Program-made: the position numbers and the translations under genes
NCBI RefSeq assembly: GCF_020564355.1
Contig: NZ_JAJCRR010000002.1
Location: 310,001-374,000, forward strand
Length of the DNA stretch: 64,000 bases
Reading direction: 5' to 3'
From: Lachnospira pectinoschiza
Lineage (GTDB): Bacteria > Bacillota > Clostridia > Lachnospirales > Lachnospiraceae
Notes under the pieces: model-generated
Database searches by the model: none
What the model was told of the DNA's origin: nothing
What the model saw: the letters and a program-made list of their open reading frames with translations, nothing else
Shown here: positions 17,047-26,582 of the stretch, piece after piece
How positions within the stretch are numbered: position 1 is the first letter of the stretch
Layout of the letters: each line of letters opens with the position of its first letter

Positions 17047-17544
17047 TCAGACTTCTTCAAAGTCCATGCCATGGGAAAATAAAAAGTCCTTTGCAAAGGC
17101 ATCAAAGCTGTGTTCAAGGGTTTTATCAAGTGAAAAAACTTTGATAGACGTGCCGGTAACAACGGAAACGGCACCGTCCTGATATTTGATATTTAAAAAC
17201 AGTCCGTTAATGTCATCGGGTGTCAGTGCAGTCTGATTGTCGGACAGCAGCTTTGTAACCTGTTCCGGCGGGAGCAGAAAGACCATTTTCATATAGGAAG
17301 GGACCTTACTGCCTTTGATGAGCTGGAAGCAGAATGGCTTGACAGAAGACCATCGCGAATAGGACTTTTCGGGAAGTTCATTCCATTCTTCTTCGGAAAA
17401 GAAATCTTTGTTGAGTTCACCGCTGATGGTATAGGAATTGGCTGTTTTTATCACGGCTTCGGATAAAAACAGCCCGTCAAATGCTTCTTTAATAAGCAGC
17501 TGTGACATAAAATTTTTCGTATCTTTTATAGTAAGTGAGAGCAT
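17047..17544 (-). CDS. DUF5721-like hypothetical protein
   Basis: 165 residues, soluble. The start MLSLTIKDTKNFMSQLLIKEAFD and the block SYTISGELNKDFF (about 37-49) recall the DUF5721 family of Lachnospiraceae; recognition is from memory, not from a search. No catalytic motif seen. The ATG follows GGAGGAAT. Lies alone between the CIRCE region and the ABC transporter pair, all on the minus strand. Confidence 0.75.
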   Translation of the reverse strand: MLSLTIKDTKNFMSQLLIKEAFDGLFLSEAVIKTANSYTISGELNKDFFSEEEWNELPEKSYSRWSSVKPFCFQLIKGSKVPSYMKMVFLLPPEQVTKLLSDNQTALTPDDINGLFLNIKYQDGAVSVVTGTSIKVFSLDKTLEHSFDAFAKDFLFSHGMDFEEV

Positions 17545-17577
17545 AATTCCTCCGTTTTTGATATTGTATTTTAACTA

Positions 17578-18357
17578 TTATAAAACAATTTTTTCAATGA
17601 AGTCAACGATTTTAAAAAGAATCACGGACAGGATACACAAAATGACGATAGACATTGCGACCCAGTCCATTTTAAAAACCTGGCTGCCGTAAATAATTAA
17701 GTAGCCAAGTCCGGCTTTGGCAGCGAGAAATTCACCGATAATCACACCCACAAGCGACAGACCGATGTTGACCTTCATGTTGCTGATAATTGTCTTTAAT
17801 GAAGCGGGCAGGACGACTTTGGTTAAAATGTTTTTTCTTGAGCCGCCCAAAGTCTGAATCAGCAGGATTTTGTCGGAATCGGTTTCTGCAAAGCTGGTGT
17901 AAATATTTAAAATTGTTCCGAATACGCCGACGGAAATGGCGGTGACAATAATGGCTTTGGCATTATTGCCGAGCCACACGATAATCATAGGCGCAAGGGC
18001 AGATTTTGGAAGGCTGTTCAGCAGCACAAGATACGGTTCTAATACGGCAGATATCGTTTTGCTGCTCCAGAGTAAAATGGCAGTGCCGACACCGAGCAGT
18101 ACAATTAGTGCAAAACTGATACCGGTTTCGGCTACGGTAACGGCAGTGTGGTAAAAAATACTGCCGTCAGAAATCATTGCAAACAGGGTTTTTATAATGC
18201 GGGACGGACTGCTGAAAATAAAATCATCAATCCAGCCTGTGTATGCAGCCACTTCCCAAAGTGTGATAAAACCGGCAAAAAGCAGAATCCTTGCTAAAGT
18301 AATTTTGTATTTTAACCGTTTCATTTGTTTAAGATAATGCATTTGAATGGCAGACAT
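17578..18357 (-). CDS. ABC transporter permease, NitT/TauT type
   Basis: 259 residues with about six membrane helices. The BPD-type permease loop is seen as LGGSRKNILTKVVLPASLKTI (about residues 165-185), the EAA motif that contacts the ATPase. The pattern WE/YTGWIDDFIFSSP at the N-terminus is common to SsuC/TauC/ThiX-type permeases. Its ATG overlaps the ATPase stop by one base. No substrate-binding protein gene is adjacent, so the substrate (sulfonate, nitrate, thiamine precursor or similar) cannot be named. Confidence 0.88.
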   Translation of the reverse strand: MSAIQMHYLKQMKRLKYKITLARILLFAGFITLWEVAAYTGWIDDFIFSSPSRIIKTLFAMISDGSIFYHTAVTVAETGISFALIVLLGVGTAILLWSSKTISAVLEPYLVLLNSLPKSALAPMIIVWLGNNAKAIIVTAISVGVFGTILNIYTSFAETDSDKILLIQTLGGSRKNILTKVVLPASLKTIISNMKVNIGLSLVGVIIGEFLAAKAGLGYLIIYGSQVFKMDWVAMSIVILCILSVILFKIVDFIEKIVL

Positions 18358-19115
18358 TATGACAACTCCTTCCAGATTTGATGAAAATAAGCAGAAAATT
18401 CAGGGGCAGTCCGTGAGGAAAACGGTGTGCGCTTATCCACGGAGAGGTGAATGTCAAAAACATTTTTGATACCGGCAGGACGGCTGGATAAAACAATCAC
18501 CTGTTCACCCATGGCAATCGCTTCGGAAATGTCATGCGTGACTAAAAGTGCCGTTTTTTCCTGCTCCTTGATAATGCGGAAAATATCGTCGCTTACTTCC
18601 AGTCTTGTCTGATAATCCAATGCGGAAAACGGTTCGTCTAAAAGCAGAATGTCCGGTTCTAAAACAAGGGTGCGGATCAGTGCCGCCCGCTGGCGCATGC
18701 CGCCGGAAAGCTCAGAAGGATGGGCATTTTTAAAGGAAGCAAGTCCGTAGTCATGCATCATATCGGCGGCAAGTCTTTTTTTCTGTTCCGTACACTGGTG
18801 GGTTACTTCAAGACCAAGCAGAATATTTTTATAAATGGTACGCCACTCTAAAAGAGTATCGTGCTGGAGCATATAGCCAATCCGGGCAGCGGCAGGCATT
18901 GCATCACTTTTATAAAAGCGGATACAGCCCTTTTCGGGTGCGATTAATCCGGCAATTAAGGAAAGCAGTGTGGATTTTCCGCAGCCGGAAGGACCGGCAA
19001 TCGAGGTGAAGCTGCCGGGCCGGACAGAAAAAGAAACATCTTTTAATGCAGGTGTTTCCCCGGAGGGCGTATGGTATGAATAAGATACATGGTCAAGGGT
19101 TAAAACTGGATTCAT
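18357..19115 (-). CDS. ABC transporter ATP-binding protein, NitT/TauT type
   Basis: 252 residues. Walker A GPSGCGKST (about 42-50), Q-loop GYMLQHD, signature LSGGMRQRAA (about 135-144), Walker B ILLLDEPFSALD (about 155-166) and switch His in LLVTHDISEA (about 188-197) are all present. Start at MNPVLTLDHVSYSY (19115) is preferred to 19163 because GGAGG lies 8 bases upstream. Translationally coupled to the permease that follows. Confidence 0.92.
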   Translation of the reverse strand: MNPVLTLDHVSYSYHTPSGETPALKDVSFSVRPGSFTSIAGPSGCGKSTLLSLIAGLIAPEKGCIRFYKSDAMPAAARIGYMLQHDTLLEWRTIYKNILLGLEVTHQCTEQKKRLAADMMHDYGLASFKNAHPSELSGGMRQRAALIRTLVLEPDILLLDEPFSALDYQTRLEVSDDIFRIIKEQEKTALLVTHDISEAIAMGEQVIVLSSRPAGIKNVFDIHLSVDKRTPFSSRTAPEFSAYFHQIWKELS

Positions 19116-19179
19116 AAAGCAGCCTCCAATCCTTTTGATATATTTTATGGTAAAATAGGGCATACGGTGTCAAATGCAA

Positions 19180-19208
19180 TTGCAAATCGCGCAAAGAATA
19201 GATATACT
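19180..19208 (+). promoter_or_regulatory. Promoter for the DHH phosphoesterase gene
   Basis: TTGCAA (19180-19185), 17-base spacer, TATACT (19203-19208), about 64 bases before the ATG at 19272. Confidence 0.65.
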
Positions 19209-19271
19209 ATATAAGGAAAATCATATTTACGATAGAACGAATAAAATAAAGAGAAATATGAGGGATAAAAT

Positions 19272-20315
19272 ATGCAGCATTTGGAACACATTTTAGAATG
19301 TATTCATGATAAACACATTTTTATACAGACACATAACTTCCCGGACCCCGATGCGATTGCAAGTGCATACGGGTTAAAGGTACTGCTTGAAAAAAAGGGA
19401 ATTGGGGCAACGATTTGTTATAAAGGAAGAATTGACGATACGATTACGGCAAAGATGGCACAGCTGCTTGCAATTGACATTGTTGAGCAGGAGGAAATTA
19501 CGGATATGTCCGCAGAATCCGAGATTATTCTGGTGGATTCCCAAAAGGGCAACGCGAATGTCATAGATATGCAGGGCAACGAAGTTCTCTGCATTGACCA
19601 TCATCCGACCTATGAAAATCAGGATTATCGTTATTCGGATATCCGTGTGGAGGTTGGTGCGTGTGCATCTATTATCGCCGGATACTTTATGGAAAGTGGG
19701 ATACCGGTTGATAAACGCACGGCTACGGCACTGTTATACGGAATAAAGGTGGATACTGCCAATATGACAAGAGGGGTGAGTCCGCTGGATCTGGAAATGT
19801 TTTACCGGCTCTTTCCGTTAGCGGAGCATGCACTTTTGCAAAAGCTGGATACGAGTGTCCTGCACATGAAGGATTTGCGCGCCTATGCCAATGCAATAGA
19901 TACGATTGAAAATGTGAACCGTGTCTGCTTTGCCAATACCGGTGTAGACTGCCATGAGGCACTGACAGCATCCATTTCGGATTTTATATTGGCGCTGGAT
20001 GAAGTCGATGTGGTTATTGTATCGTCTTACCGGGAGGATGGCATAAAGCTGTCAGTGAGAAGCAGTGCGCCGTGGTGCAATGCGGGTAAGCTTACTAATG
20101 AAGCATTAAAAGGCATTGGAAACGGCGGCGGGCATGAGCATATGGCAGGTGGATTTATTCCATTCGGGAATATACCACAGAACAGTGATGCCAATAGCAG
20201 CAGTACAGATATCAATCATGCCGTTTCAGTGGAAAATCAGCCGGTTGAACAAAGGGCTGAGGGACTTTTAAAAGAAATGAAGAAAAGATTTCTTCAAAAA
20301 ATTGAAAATGGGTAA
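19272..20315 (+). CDS. DHH/DHHA1 family phosphoesterase (NrnA-like)
   Basis: 347 residues. N-terminal DHH domain with NFPDPDAIAS (about 19-28), ILVDSQKG (about 78-85) and CIDHHPTY (about 97-104) providing the Mn2+ ligands; C-terminal DHHA1 domain with GNGGGHEHMAGG (about 286-297). NrnA-type enzymes degrade oligoribonucleotides or dephosphorylate pAp; some degrade cyclic dinucleotide products. The DHH block here has NFPDPD instead of the usual HxxPDGD start (Asn for His at the first ligand shifted to HNFPDPD), so substrate is left open. Monocistronic, followed by a tRNA gene on the opposite strand. Confidence 0.85.
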   Translation: MQHLEHILECIHDKHIFIQTHNFPDPDAIASAYGLKVLLEKKGIGATICYKGRIDDTITAKMAQLLAIDIVEQEEITDMSAESEIILVDSQKGNANVIDMQGNEVLCIDHHPTYENQDYRYSDIRVEVGACASIIAGYFMESGIPVDKRTATALLYGIKVDTANMTRGVSPLDLEMFYRLFPLAEHALLQKLDTSVLHMKDLRAYANAIDTIENVNRVCFANTGVDCHEALTASISDFILALDEVDVVIVSSYREDGIKLSVRSSAPWCNAGKLTNEALKGIGNGGGHEHMAGGFIPFGNIPQNSDANSSSTDINHAVSVENQPVEQRAEGLLKEMKKRFLQKIENG

Positions 20316-20323
20316 AATAAAAA

Positions 20324-20396
<73 letters not shown>

Positions 20397-20528
20397 ATTT
20401 ACCTTGTTACTATAGTACAAAATGATTTTGCTGTCAAGCCTAATTCCCAAAAATCGCTATAAATAAATTTCGCTGTCCGTTACAAAATAAGAAATAAAAA
20501 AGCTGTAACACAGCGGAAACGAGGAATT

Positions 20529-21203
20529 ATGGCGGAAAAACAGGAAAAAGAGGAGCAGAAGGATAAAAAAATAGAAAGCTATGGACAGGTACTTTTAGGA
20601 GAAGACGAACACAACGGTAAAATCCAGCTGATGACGATTATCGGCGAGATTGAAGGGCATGACGTCCTTCCGGCGGCGAGCAAAACGACAAAGTACGAGC
20701 ATATTTTACCGCAGCTTGCATCAATTGAAGACAGTGCCAAAATCGGCGGTGTACTGTTTTTAATCAATACGGTTGGCGGGGACGTGAGTGCAGGACTGGC
20801 ACTTGCGGAGATGATTGCATCTATGAAGACACCGAGCGTTTCACTGGTGCTTGGCGATTCACACAGTATCGGAGTGCCGCTTGCAGTCAGCACAGATTAT
20901 TCCTTTATTGCGCCGACGGCAACGATGATTGTCCATCCGGTGCGCATGAACGGAACGATTATCGGTGCGCCGCAGACATTCGACTATTTTCAGCTGATTC
21001 AGGACAGAATTGTGCATTTTATAGCCGGACATTCACGTGTCGAAAAGGAAAAACTGGAACAGATGATGATAAATACCGGAATGCTTACCAAGGATTTAGG
21101 AACGATTCTGGTCGGGAAAGAAGCGGTCCGGCAGGGGTTGATTGACGAAGTCGGCGGAATCAGCGCGGCGCTTGAGAAATTAAGGTCGCTAATGGCTGAT
21201 TGA
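20529..21203 (+). CDS. tepA: ClpP-like serine protease TepA family
   Basis: 224 residues in the ClpP/crotonase fold. A charged N-terminus (EKQEKEEQKDKK) precedes the core. VLFLINTVGGDVSAGLALA matches the GGxV oxyanion strand, GDSHSIGVPLA (about 115-125) the nucleophile elbow and IVHPVRMNG (about 141-149) the catalytic His. The elbow is HSIG rather than ASMG, as in Bacillus YmfB/TepA, which was linked to processing of signal peptides or SASP proteins in spores. Here it precedes a radical SAM gene rather than spoIIIE/ftsK. Confidence 0.82.
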   Translation: MAEKQEKEEQKDKKIESYGQVLLGEDEHNGKIQLMTIIGEIEGHDVLPAASKTTKYEHILPQLASIEDSAKIGGVLFLINTVGGDVSAGLALAEMIASMKTPSVSLVLGDSHSIGVPLAVSTDYSFIAPTATMIVHPVRMNGTIIGAPQTFDYFQLIQDRIVHFIAGHSRVEKEKLEQMMINTGMLTKDLGTILVGKEAVRQGLIDEVGGISAALEKLRSLMAD

Positions 21204-21250
21204 AACTTTTTTAATTTTAATGCGAAAATTTAATGTAAAACGGAGAAAAG

Positions 21251-22165
21251 ATGAAATGTAATTTGTGTCCGCGCAAATGTAATGCGGACAGGGAAAAACA
21301 GGAAGGAGTCTGCCGGATGCCGTGGGATATTTACGCGGCAAGGGCGGCTCTGCATATGTGGGAAGAACCGTGCATTTCGGGAGAAAACGGTTCAGGTGCC
21401 GTATTTTTTACGGGCTGCACCCTGCGGTGCGTATTCTGCCAGAATCACGAAATTGCCGCGGGAAAACGTGGACAGAAGATTGATGAATCGCATCTGGCGG
21501 AGATTTTTTTAAAATTGCAGCAGCAGAAAGCCAATAATATTAATCTGGTGACACCCACACAGTATGTTCTGCCAATTATTGCGGCAGTTAAAAAAGCAAA
21601 AGTGCAGGGATTAAAAATTCCCGTGGTGTACAATACAAGCGGTTATGAGCGCGTGGAAACGCTGAAAAATCTTGAAGGGATTGTGGATGTATATCTGCCA
21701 GATTTTAAATATACAGATACTACATATGCAAAACGCTATTCCAATGCACCCGATTATTTTGACGTAACCAAAGCGGCGCTTGCGGAAATGGTGCGCCAGC
21801 ACCCGGCACCGCAGTTTACAGATAAGCAGGAAGCGGCGGTGCGCGGAATTGAAGAAGGAATCATGACAGGCGGCGTGATTGTGCGGCACCTGATGCTGCC
21901 GGGGCTGTTAAAGGATACAAAAGCAGTAATACGGTATTTATATGAAACATATGGTGACAGTATTTATATCAGCATTATGAACCAGTATACACCGATGCCG
22001 TTTGTGGAAAATATCCCCGAATTAAACCGGAAAGTTACCCACAGGGAATACGACAAAGCCGTGGATTATGCGATTGGTTTAGGCGTGGTAAACGGCTTTA
22101 TTCAGGAGGGCGGTACGGCAAAGGAAAGCTTTATCCCCGAATTTTCGGGTGAGGGTCTGGAATAA
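21251..22165 (+). CDS. Radical SAM protein, pyruvate formate-lyase activase-like
   Basis: 304 residues. The cluster motif C-x3-C-x2-C is seen in GCTLRCVFCQN (about residues 55-65). An N-terminal CNLCPRKC (3-10) plus C at residue 21 gives extra Cys as in the PflA-related YqiX/AmmeMemoRadiSam-type proteins. Blocks GVIVRHLMLPG (about 213-223) and ISIMNQYTPM follow. It likely installs a radical on, or modifies, an unknown partner; no glycyl-radical enzyme is adjacent. Confidence 0.88.
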   Translation: MKCNLCPRKCNADREKQEGVCRMPWDIYAARAALHMWEEPCISGENGSGAVFFTGCTLRCVFCQNHEIAAGKRGQKIDESHLAEIFLKLQQQKANNINLVTPTQYVLPIIAAVKKAKVQGLKIPVVYNTSGYERVETLKNLEGIVDVYLPDFKYTDTTYAKRYSNAPDYFDVTKAALAEMVRQHPAPQFTDKQEAAVRGIEEGIMTGGVIVRHLMLPGLLKDTKAVIRYLYETYGDSIYISIMNQYTPMPFVENIPELNRKVTHREYDKAVDYAIGLGVVNGFIQEGGTAKESFIPEFSGEGLE

Positions 22166-22202
22166 AAACAGAAGTCTTAAAAATTTATAAAAATGCTTGA
22201 AA

Positions 22203-22249
22203 CTGCCGCAAAGATAGGGGATACTGTTAATTAAGAAGCTTTGTGGCAG
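22203..22249. repeat. Inverted repeat before the symporter gene
   Basis: CTGCCGCAAAG (22203-22213) and CTTTGTGGCAG (22239-22249) can pair with one wobble around a 25-base loop. No T run follows on the plus strand, so it is a weak terminator at best or a leader hairpin of the downstream gene. Confidence 0.4.
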
Positions 22250-22272
22250 AATAAGTGATGTGAGGATAAAGT

Positions 22273-23724
22273 ATGCAGGATATGCAGTCAGAAAATGCAG
22301 TAATTGAATTAAACCGTGCACATTTGTGGCAGATTGCATTATTTTCATTAAATAATACGTCTACGAATCTGTATCTTGCCATGATGGGCTACGTGTCATA
22401 TTATGCAAACGGAATTGCGGGGCTGTCTGTTGTGGTAATTTCTTTTATTCTGACCGGAATGAGAATCTTTGACGGTGTTACAGACCCGGTTATCGGTTAT
22501 GTGATTGATAAAACCAACGGACGTTTCGGAAAGTTCCGTCCATTTATGATTTCAGGATATGTTCTGCTTGCGGGCAGTTCGCTGGTGCTGTTTTTTACGA
22601 CTCATCTGGTGCCTGCGTTCTTTAGAATTCCGTATTTTATTGCCGTGTATTCTGTATACATTATCGGATATACGTTTCAGACGGCGGTTGTAAAGTCGGG
22701 GCAGTCTGTTATTACCAATGATGTGAAACAGCGCCCGATGATTACATTTTTTGATTCGACCTTTATTATGCTGGCACATGGACTGACGGCATTTTATGTG
22801 TCGGTCTACCTGATTCGCAAATACGGCAACTTCAACAGCCGTGCGCTTTTTGAGGAATTTGTGATTACCGTGGTTGTGCTTTCCGGTATCTGCACGGCAC
22901 TGGCGGTTATCGGGATATGGGGCAAGGACAACAGCCGATATTTCCAGCTTGATAAGGAAAAGAAAAATAATATTCATTTCCGCGACTACTGGCAGATTAT
23001 GAAACACAACAAGCCAATCCGTATGCTGGTCATTGCAGCGGCCTCCAATAAATTTGCATCCATGGTATACAGCAACTCCACGGTGCTTGTCATGCTGTTT
23101 GGCATTTTAATGAACAATTACCCGCTGGCGGGCATTATCGGTGTTATTGTGGGAATTCCTAATCTAGGCATTATTTATCTGGGTATCCGTTATGCGAAAA
23201 AAGTGGGGCAGAAAAAAGCAATGGTGGTATCCACATGGTTTGCCATTGCATTTCAGGCGGTCATGATGTATATGATGTTATTCACCGATCTGACAAAGGT
23301 TTCACTTGCGGAAATTAACGGGATTACCATAGCATTTTTACTGGTATTTGCCCTGTTAAACGGCGTAAAATCCATTACCAATAATATTGTTGTGCCGATG
23401 ATTGCGGACTGCACGGATTATGAATACACGCTCAGCGGACATTTTGTTCCGGGCATTATGGGTGCGTTATTTTCTTTTATTGATAAATCCTTCTCTGCGC
23501 TTGGAACAGGCTTTGTGGGCATTGCACTTTCCATGACAGGTTATGCAAAAGTATTTCCGCAGGTCGGCGATGCGCTGACACCGCAGTTAAAATATATGAC
23601 CGTGTTCTTTTACTGTGTTATACCGATTCTTGGCTGGTTTGTCACAATTTTTATTATGCGGTTTTACCGGCTGGATAAAAAGGCGATGAGCATATTGTAT
23701 ACAAAAAAGGGGCAGAAAGAGTAG
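22273..23724 (+). CDS. MFS sugar:cation symporter of the GPH family
   Basis: 483 residues with about twelve membrane helices. Family features: FDGVTDPVIGYVIDKTNGRFGKFRP (split here: DGVTDPVIGYVID at about residues 69-81, then RFGKFRP), and a second-half block IADCTDYEYTLSGH (about 378-391) typical of glycoside-pentoside-hexuronide transporters. Substrate not predictable. Start ATG 22273 is preceded by TGAGGATAAAGT. Followed 14 bases later by the GH13-like gene, so the two are probably co-transcribed, which suggests an alpha-glucan or oligosaccharide context. Confidence 0.9.
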   Translation: MQDMQSENAVIELNRAHLWQIALFSLNNTSTNLYLAMMGYVSYYANGIAGLSVVVISFILTGMRIFDGVTDPVIGYVIDKTNGRFGKFRPFMISGYVLLAGSSLVLFFTTHLVPAFFRIPYFIAVYSVYIIGYTFQTAVVKSGQSVITNDVKQRPMITFFDSTFIMLAHGLTAFYVSVYLIRKYGNFNSRALFEEFVITVVVLSGICTALAVIGIWGKDNSRYFQLDKEKKNNIHFRDYWQIMKHNKPIRMLVIAAASNKFASMVYSNSTVLVMLFGILMNNYPLAGIIGVIVGIPNLGIIYLGIRYAKKVGQKKAMVVSTWFAIAFQAVMMYMMLFTDLTKVSLAEINGITIAFLLVFALLNGVKSITNNIVVPMIADCTDYEYTLSGHFVPGIMGALFSFIDKSFSALGTGFVGIALSMTGYAKVFPQVGDALTPQLKYMTVFFYCVIPILGWFVTIFIMRFYRLDKKAMSILYTKKGQKE

Positions 23725-23738
23725 AAATGAGGAGAGCT

Positions 23739-25628
23739 ATGAACATAAAAAAAGGAAATCCGCTGCAAAAGGGGAGTACAAAACAAAAAGACGGCTATAA
23801 TTTTGCGATTGCATCGGCGGCGGAAATAATTGATCTGCTGTTGTATGCGCCAAAAGCGGACGAGCCGGAGTACCGGATTGAACTGACAGAAGCCTATAAG
23901 ACGGGCGATGTCTTTTCGGTGCATATCAGCGGCATTTATCTGGACAGGTATCTGTATTGCTATGAGGCGGACGGGAGGAAAATCATTGATCCGTATGCAA
24001 AGACGATTACAGGCTGTGAAGTTTTTGGCAAAGATGAAAACAAGCAGCATTTAAGCCGGGTATGTCTTTCAAAATATGACTGGGAAGACGATACGGCACC
24101 GGAAATACCGTATCATGACAGCGTTTTTTATAAATGCAGTGTCCGCGGACTGACCGCTTCAAAAACGTCAAAGGTGCGCCATAAGGGAACATTTTCGGGC
24201 GTGGTGGAAAAACTGCCGTATTTAAAAGAACTGGGCATTACAGCGGTGCTTTTTATGCCGCTGTATGAATTTGACGAAATCGGAAAGTTTCCGCAGCTTT
24301 ATGACAACGGATACGGAAAATATGCATCCGGTCCGATAGCGGGCAGAATCAATTACTGGGGATATACCAAAGGATTTTATTTTGCGCCGAAGGCTTCGTT
24401 TGCGTGGACGGGACGAAAGAAAGCGGACTATACGGCAGAGATGAAGGACATGGTAAAAGCATTTCACAAAGAGGGCATGGAAGTTCTTATGGAAATGCAT
24501 TTTCAGGACGAGCCGGTCGATTTTATTTTAGACTGCCTGCACTACTGGGTGACGGAATACCACATTGACGGAATACATCTGTTTGCCGGTGAGGCGGCGT
24601 TAAATGCAGCGGCAAGGGATGCACTGTTAGCAAAGACAAAGCTGATTACGGTATTCTGGAACGGTGAAAAAAAGCATTATAAAAACATGGCAAATTACAA
24701 TGCCGGATTTATGAACGTGGCACGTAAATTTTTAAAGGGCGATGAAAACCAGCTTGGCGATTTTGTTAATGTCAGCCGCTATAATCCGGTGCAGAGTGCC
24801 AATATTAATTATATTACAAGCCATGACGGATTTACGCTGTTTGATCTGGTCAGCTACGACAGAAAGCACAACGAGGCAAACGGCGAGGGCAATGCGGACG
24901 GTGAAAATTTTAACAATAGCTGGAACTGCGGAACGGAAGGACCTTCAAAGAAAAAAAAGATACAGCATCTGCGCCTTAGGCAGATGAAAAATGCACTGAT
25001 GCTGGTGCTGTTATCGCAAGGCACACCATTACTGCTTGCAGGCGATGAGTGCTGTAATTCACAGGCGGGCAATAACAATCCGTACTGCGTGGACAACGAA
25101 CTTTCGTGGGTCAGCTGGAACAGCCGCGGCATGGCGGCGGAAATGACAGCATTTGCAAAAGAACTGATTGCATTCAGAAAACAGTACAAGATTCTGCATA
25201 TGCCAAAGCAGCTTTTATCCTATGACAGCTTATCGTGTGGGTATCCCGATATTTCCTGCCACGGCAGCAGTGCATGGTATAATACCATGGAAAGCTACAA
25301 CCGTCATATTGGCATGATGTATTACGGCAGGTATGCATATATTGAGGATTTATGCCAGCAGGAAAATGCAGACGCGGATACATTTCTTTATATTGCATAC
25401 AATATGCACTGGGAAGAACACGAACTGGCACTGCCAATCGGATATAACGAATGTGACTGGCAGGTGGCACTCTGCTCCGGTGATAAAGGAAGTGCCGTGC
25501 TTGGAAAAGATGGAAAAACCGTACATGTAAAGCCGCGCTGTATCGCTGTTTTAACAGGGTTGAGGAAAAAGAAAGAAAATAACAAGAAAACAAATCGAAA
25601 AACAGGTGAAGAAAATGGACATTCATAA
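23739..25628 (+). CDS. GH13-like protein lacking the catalytic Asp and Glu (probable pseudoenzyme)
   Basis: 629 residues, related to isoamylase/GlgX-type debranching enzymes: N-terminal CBM48-like part (about 1-110), then a compact (beta/alpha)8-like part. Region IV is well kept (YITSHDGFTLFDLVSY, His362-Asp363), and LRQMKNALMLVLLSQGTPLLLAGDE follows in order. But region II, normally GFRFDLA, reads GIHLFAG (about 278-284), so the nucleophile Asp is Phe; region III, normally IAEPWD, reads ITVFWN (about 303-308), so the acid/base Glu is Val; region I, normally DVVYNH, reads EMHFQD. Hydrolysis by the usual mechanism should be impossible. ATG 23739 has GGAG upstream; 23727 is an alternative. Confidence 0.85.
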   Translation: MNIKKGNPLQKGSTKQKDGYNFAIASAAEIIDLLLYAPKADEPEYRIELTEAYKTGDVFSVHISGIYLDRYLYCYEADGRKIIDPYAKTITGCEVFGKDENKQHLSRVCLSKYDWEDDTAPEIPYHDSVFYKCSVRGLTASKTSKVRHKGTFSGVVEKLPYLKELGITAVLFMPLYEFDEIGKFPQLYDNGYGKYASGPIAGRINYWGYTKGFYFAPKASFAWTGRKKADYTAEMKDMVKAFHKEGMEVLMEMHFQDEPVDFILDCLHYWVTEYHIDGIHLFAGEAALNAAARDALLAKTKLITVFWNGEKKHYKNMANYNAGFMNVARKFLKGDENQLGDFVNVSRYNPVQSANINYITSHDGFTLFDLVSYDRKHNEANGEGNADGENFNNSWNCGTEGPSKKKKIQHLRLRQMKNALMLVLLSQGTPLLLAGDECCNSQAGNNNPYCVDNELSWVSWNSRGMAAEMTAFAKELIAFRKQYKILHMPKQLLSYDSLSCGYPDISCHGSSAWYNTMESYNRHIGMMYYGRYAYIEDLCQQENADADTFLYIAYNMHWEEHELALPIGYNECDWQVALCSGDKGSAVLGKDGKTVHVKPRCIAVLTGLRKKKENNKKTNRKTGEENGHS

Positions 25629-26550
25629 TTTAGAACAGATTAAACAGGAATTTTCCGGCTTTCAGCAGGAGTTTGAAACCGGAAATAAGGAAAAGGCACT
25701 GGAAAAACTGCTGGAGCTTTTAGATGCGCTGGAAGAAGCGGATACCTCAAGAAGGGCGGCGCAGATTGATAAAGACGGAAATGTTACACTGTCATCGGAA
25801 ATCCAGGCAGGAAAACCGGCGGCAGAAAAATCAGCAGAAGACGGAACAGGCGAAAGTCAGCCGCTTTATATGAGCTTAAATCACGTCATGGAGTATTATA
25901 TTTTTGCGTATTACTTTCAGCCGGCTACAGAGGTGCGCTGTACCGACATACCGTATGGGGAATATTACCGCACATACGGACAGCTTGCACTTTCTATGCA
26001 GAAGTACAATGGGGCAAAAAAGGCATATGAGCGTGCGATTGCGTGGAATCCGGTCGATTTGGACGCCTATCTGGGACTGGCAGAGGTGTATAAGTATCAG
26101 AATCAGCGGGAAAAATATCTGACGGTTACAAAGCAGGCATACCGTTACTGCTGTACACGCGCAACCATGGCACGCTACTACCGCAATATGGCATTTTATT
26201 ATCTGTCCGGTTATGAGCCGGAAACGGCGCGTGCATGCTACCAGTACAGCAACGTGTATTACCACACGGAAAATGCGGACAGCGAGTTAAAGTATATTTC
26301 CGAGGCAATTCAGCAGGAAACACCACAGACGGATATCCGTGCGATTCAGAAGCTGTTTGACGAAAAACAGATTGAGCCGGGACCGGATTCCCAGACGATT
26401 GGAATTGTATATAAGGTCGGTGAAATTTTATTAAAGGACGGCGATTATAAGTTAGCAAAGGACTGCTATTCGATTGTCTATGATATTACGCAGGACGCGT
26501 CGGCGGAAAAACTGTTAAATGAGCTGGAAGCGGCGATTGCCGGAAATTAA
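25615..26550 (+). CDS. TPR-repeat protein
   Basis: 311 residues. An N-terminal coiled, Glu-rich part (about 1-75) is followed by tetratricopeptide-like helices: YRTYGQLALSMQKYNGAKKAYERAIAWNP (about residues 120-148, split in two halves), then DLDAYLGLAEVYKYQNQREKYL, and a last repeat near the C-terminus (VGEILLKDGDYKLAKDCYS). No signal peptide. It starts 14 bases inside the GH13-like gene with AGGTGA upstream of ATG 25615, so translation is coupled. Probably a scaffold; partner unknown. Confidence 0.8.
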   Translation: MDIHNLEQIKQEFSGFQQEFETGNKEKALEKLLELLDALEEADTSRRAAQIDKDGNVTLSSEIQAGKPAAEKSAEDGTGESQPLYMSLNHVMEYYIFAYYFQPATEVRCTDIPYGEYYRTYGQLALSMQKYNGAKKAYERAIAWNPVDLDAYLGLAEVYKYQNQREKYLTVTKQAYRYCCTRATMARYYRNMAFYYLSGYEPETARACYQYSNVYYHTENADSELKYISEAIQQETPQTDIRAIQKLFDEKQIEPGPDSQTIGIVYKVGEILLKDGDYKLAKDCYSIVYDITQDASAEKLLNELEAAIAGN

Positions 26551-26582
26551 AAAATAAATCAGGAAAGTATAGAGAGAAAATA

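Noticed and set aside
19272..20315. RecJ exonuclease
   Set aside because: Too short and lacks the RecJ-specific C-terminal domain; DHH plus DHHA1 order and length fit NrnA-like enzymes.
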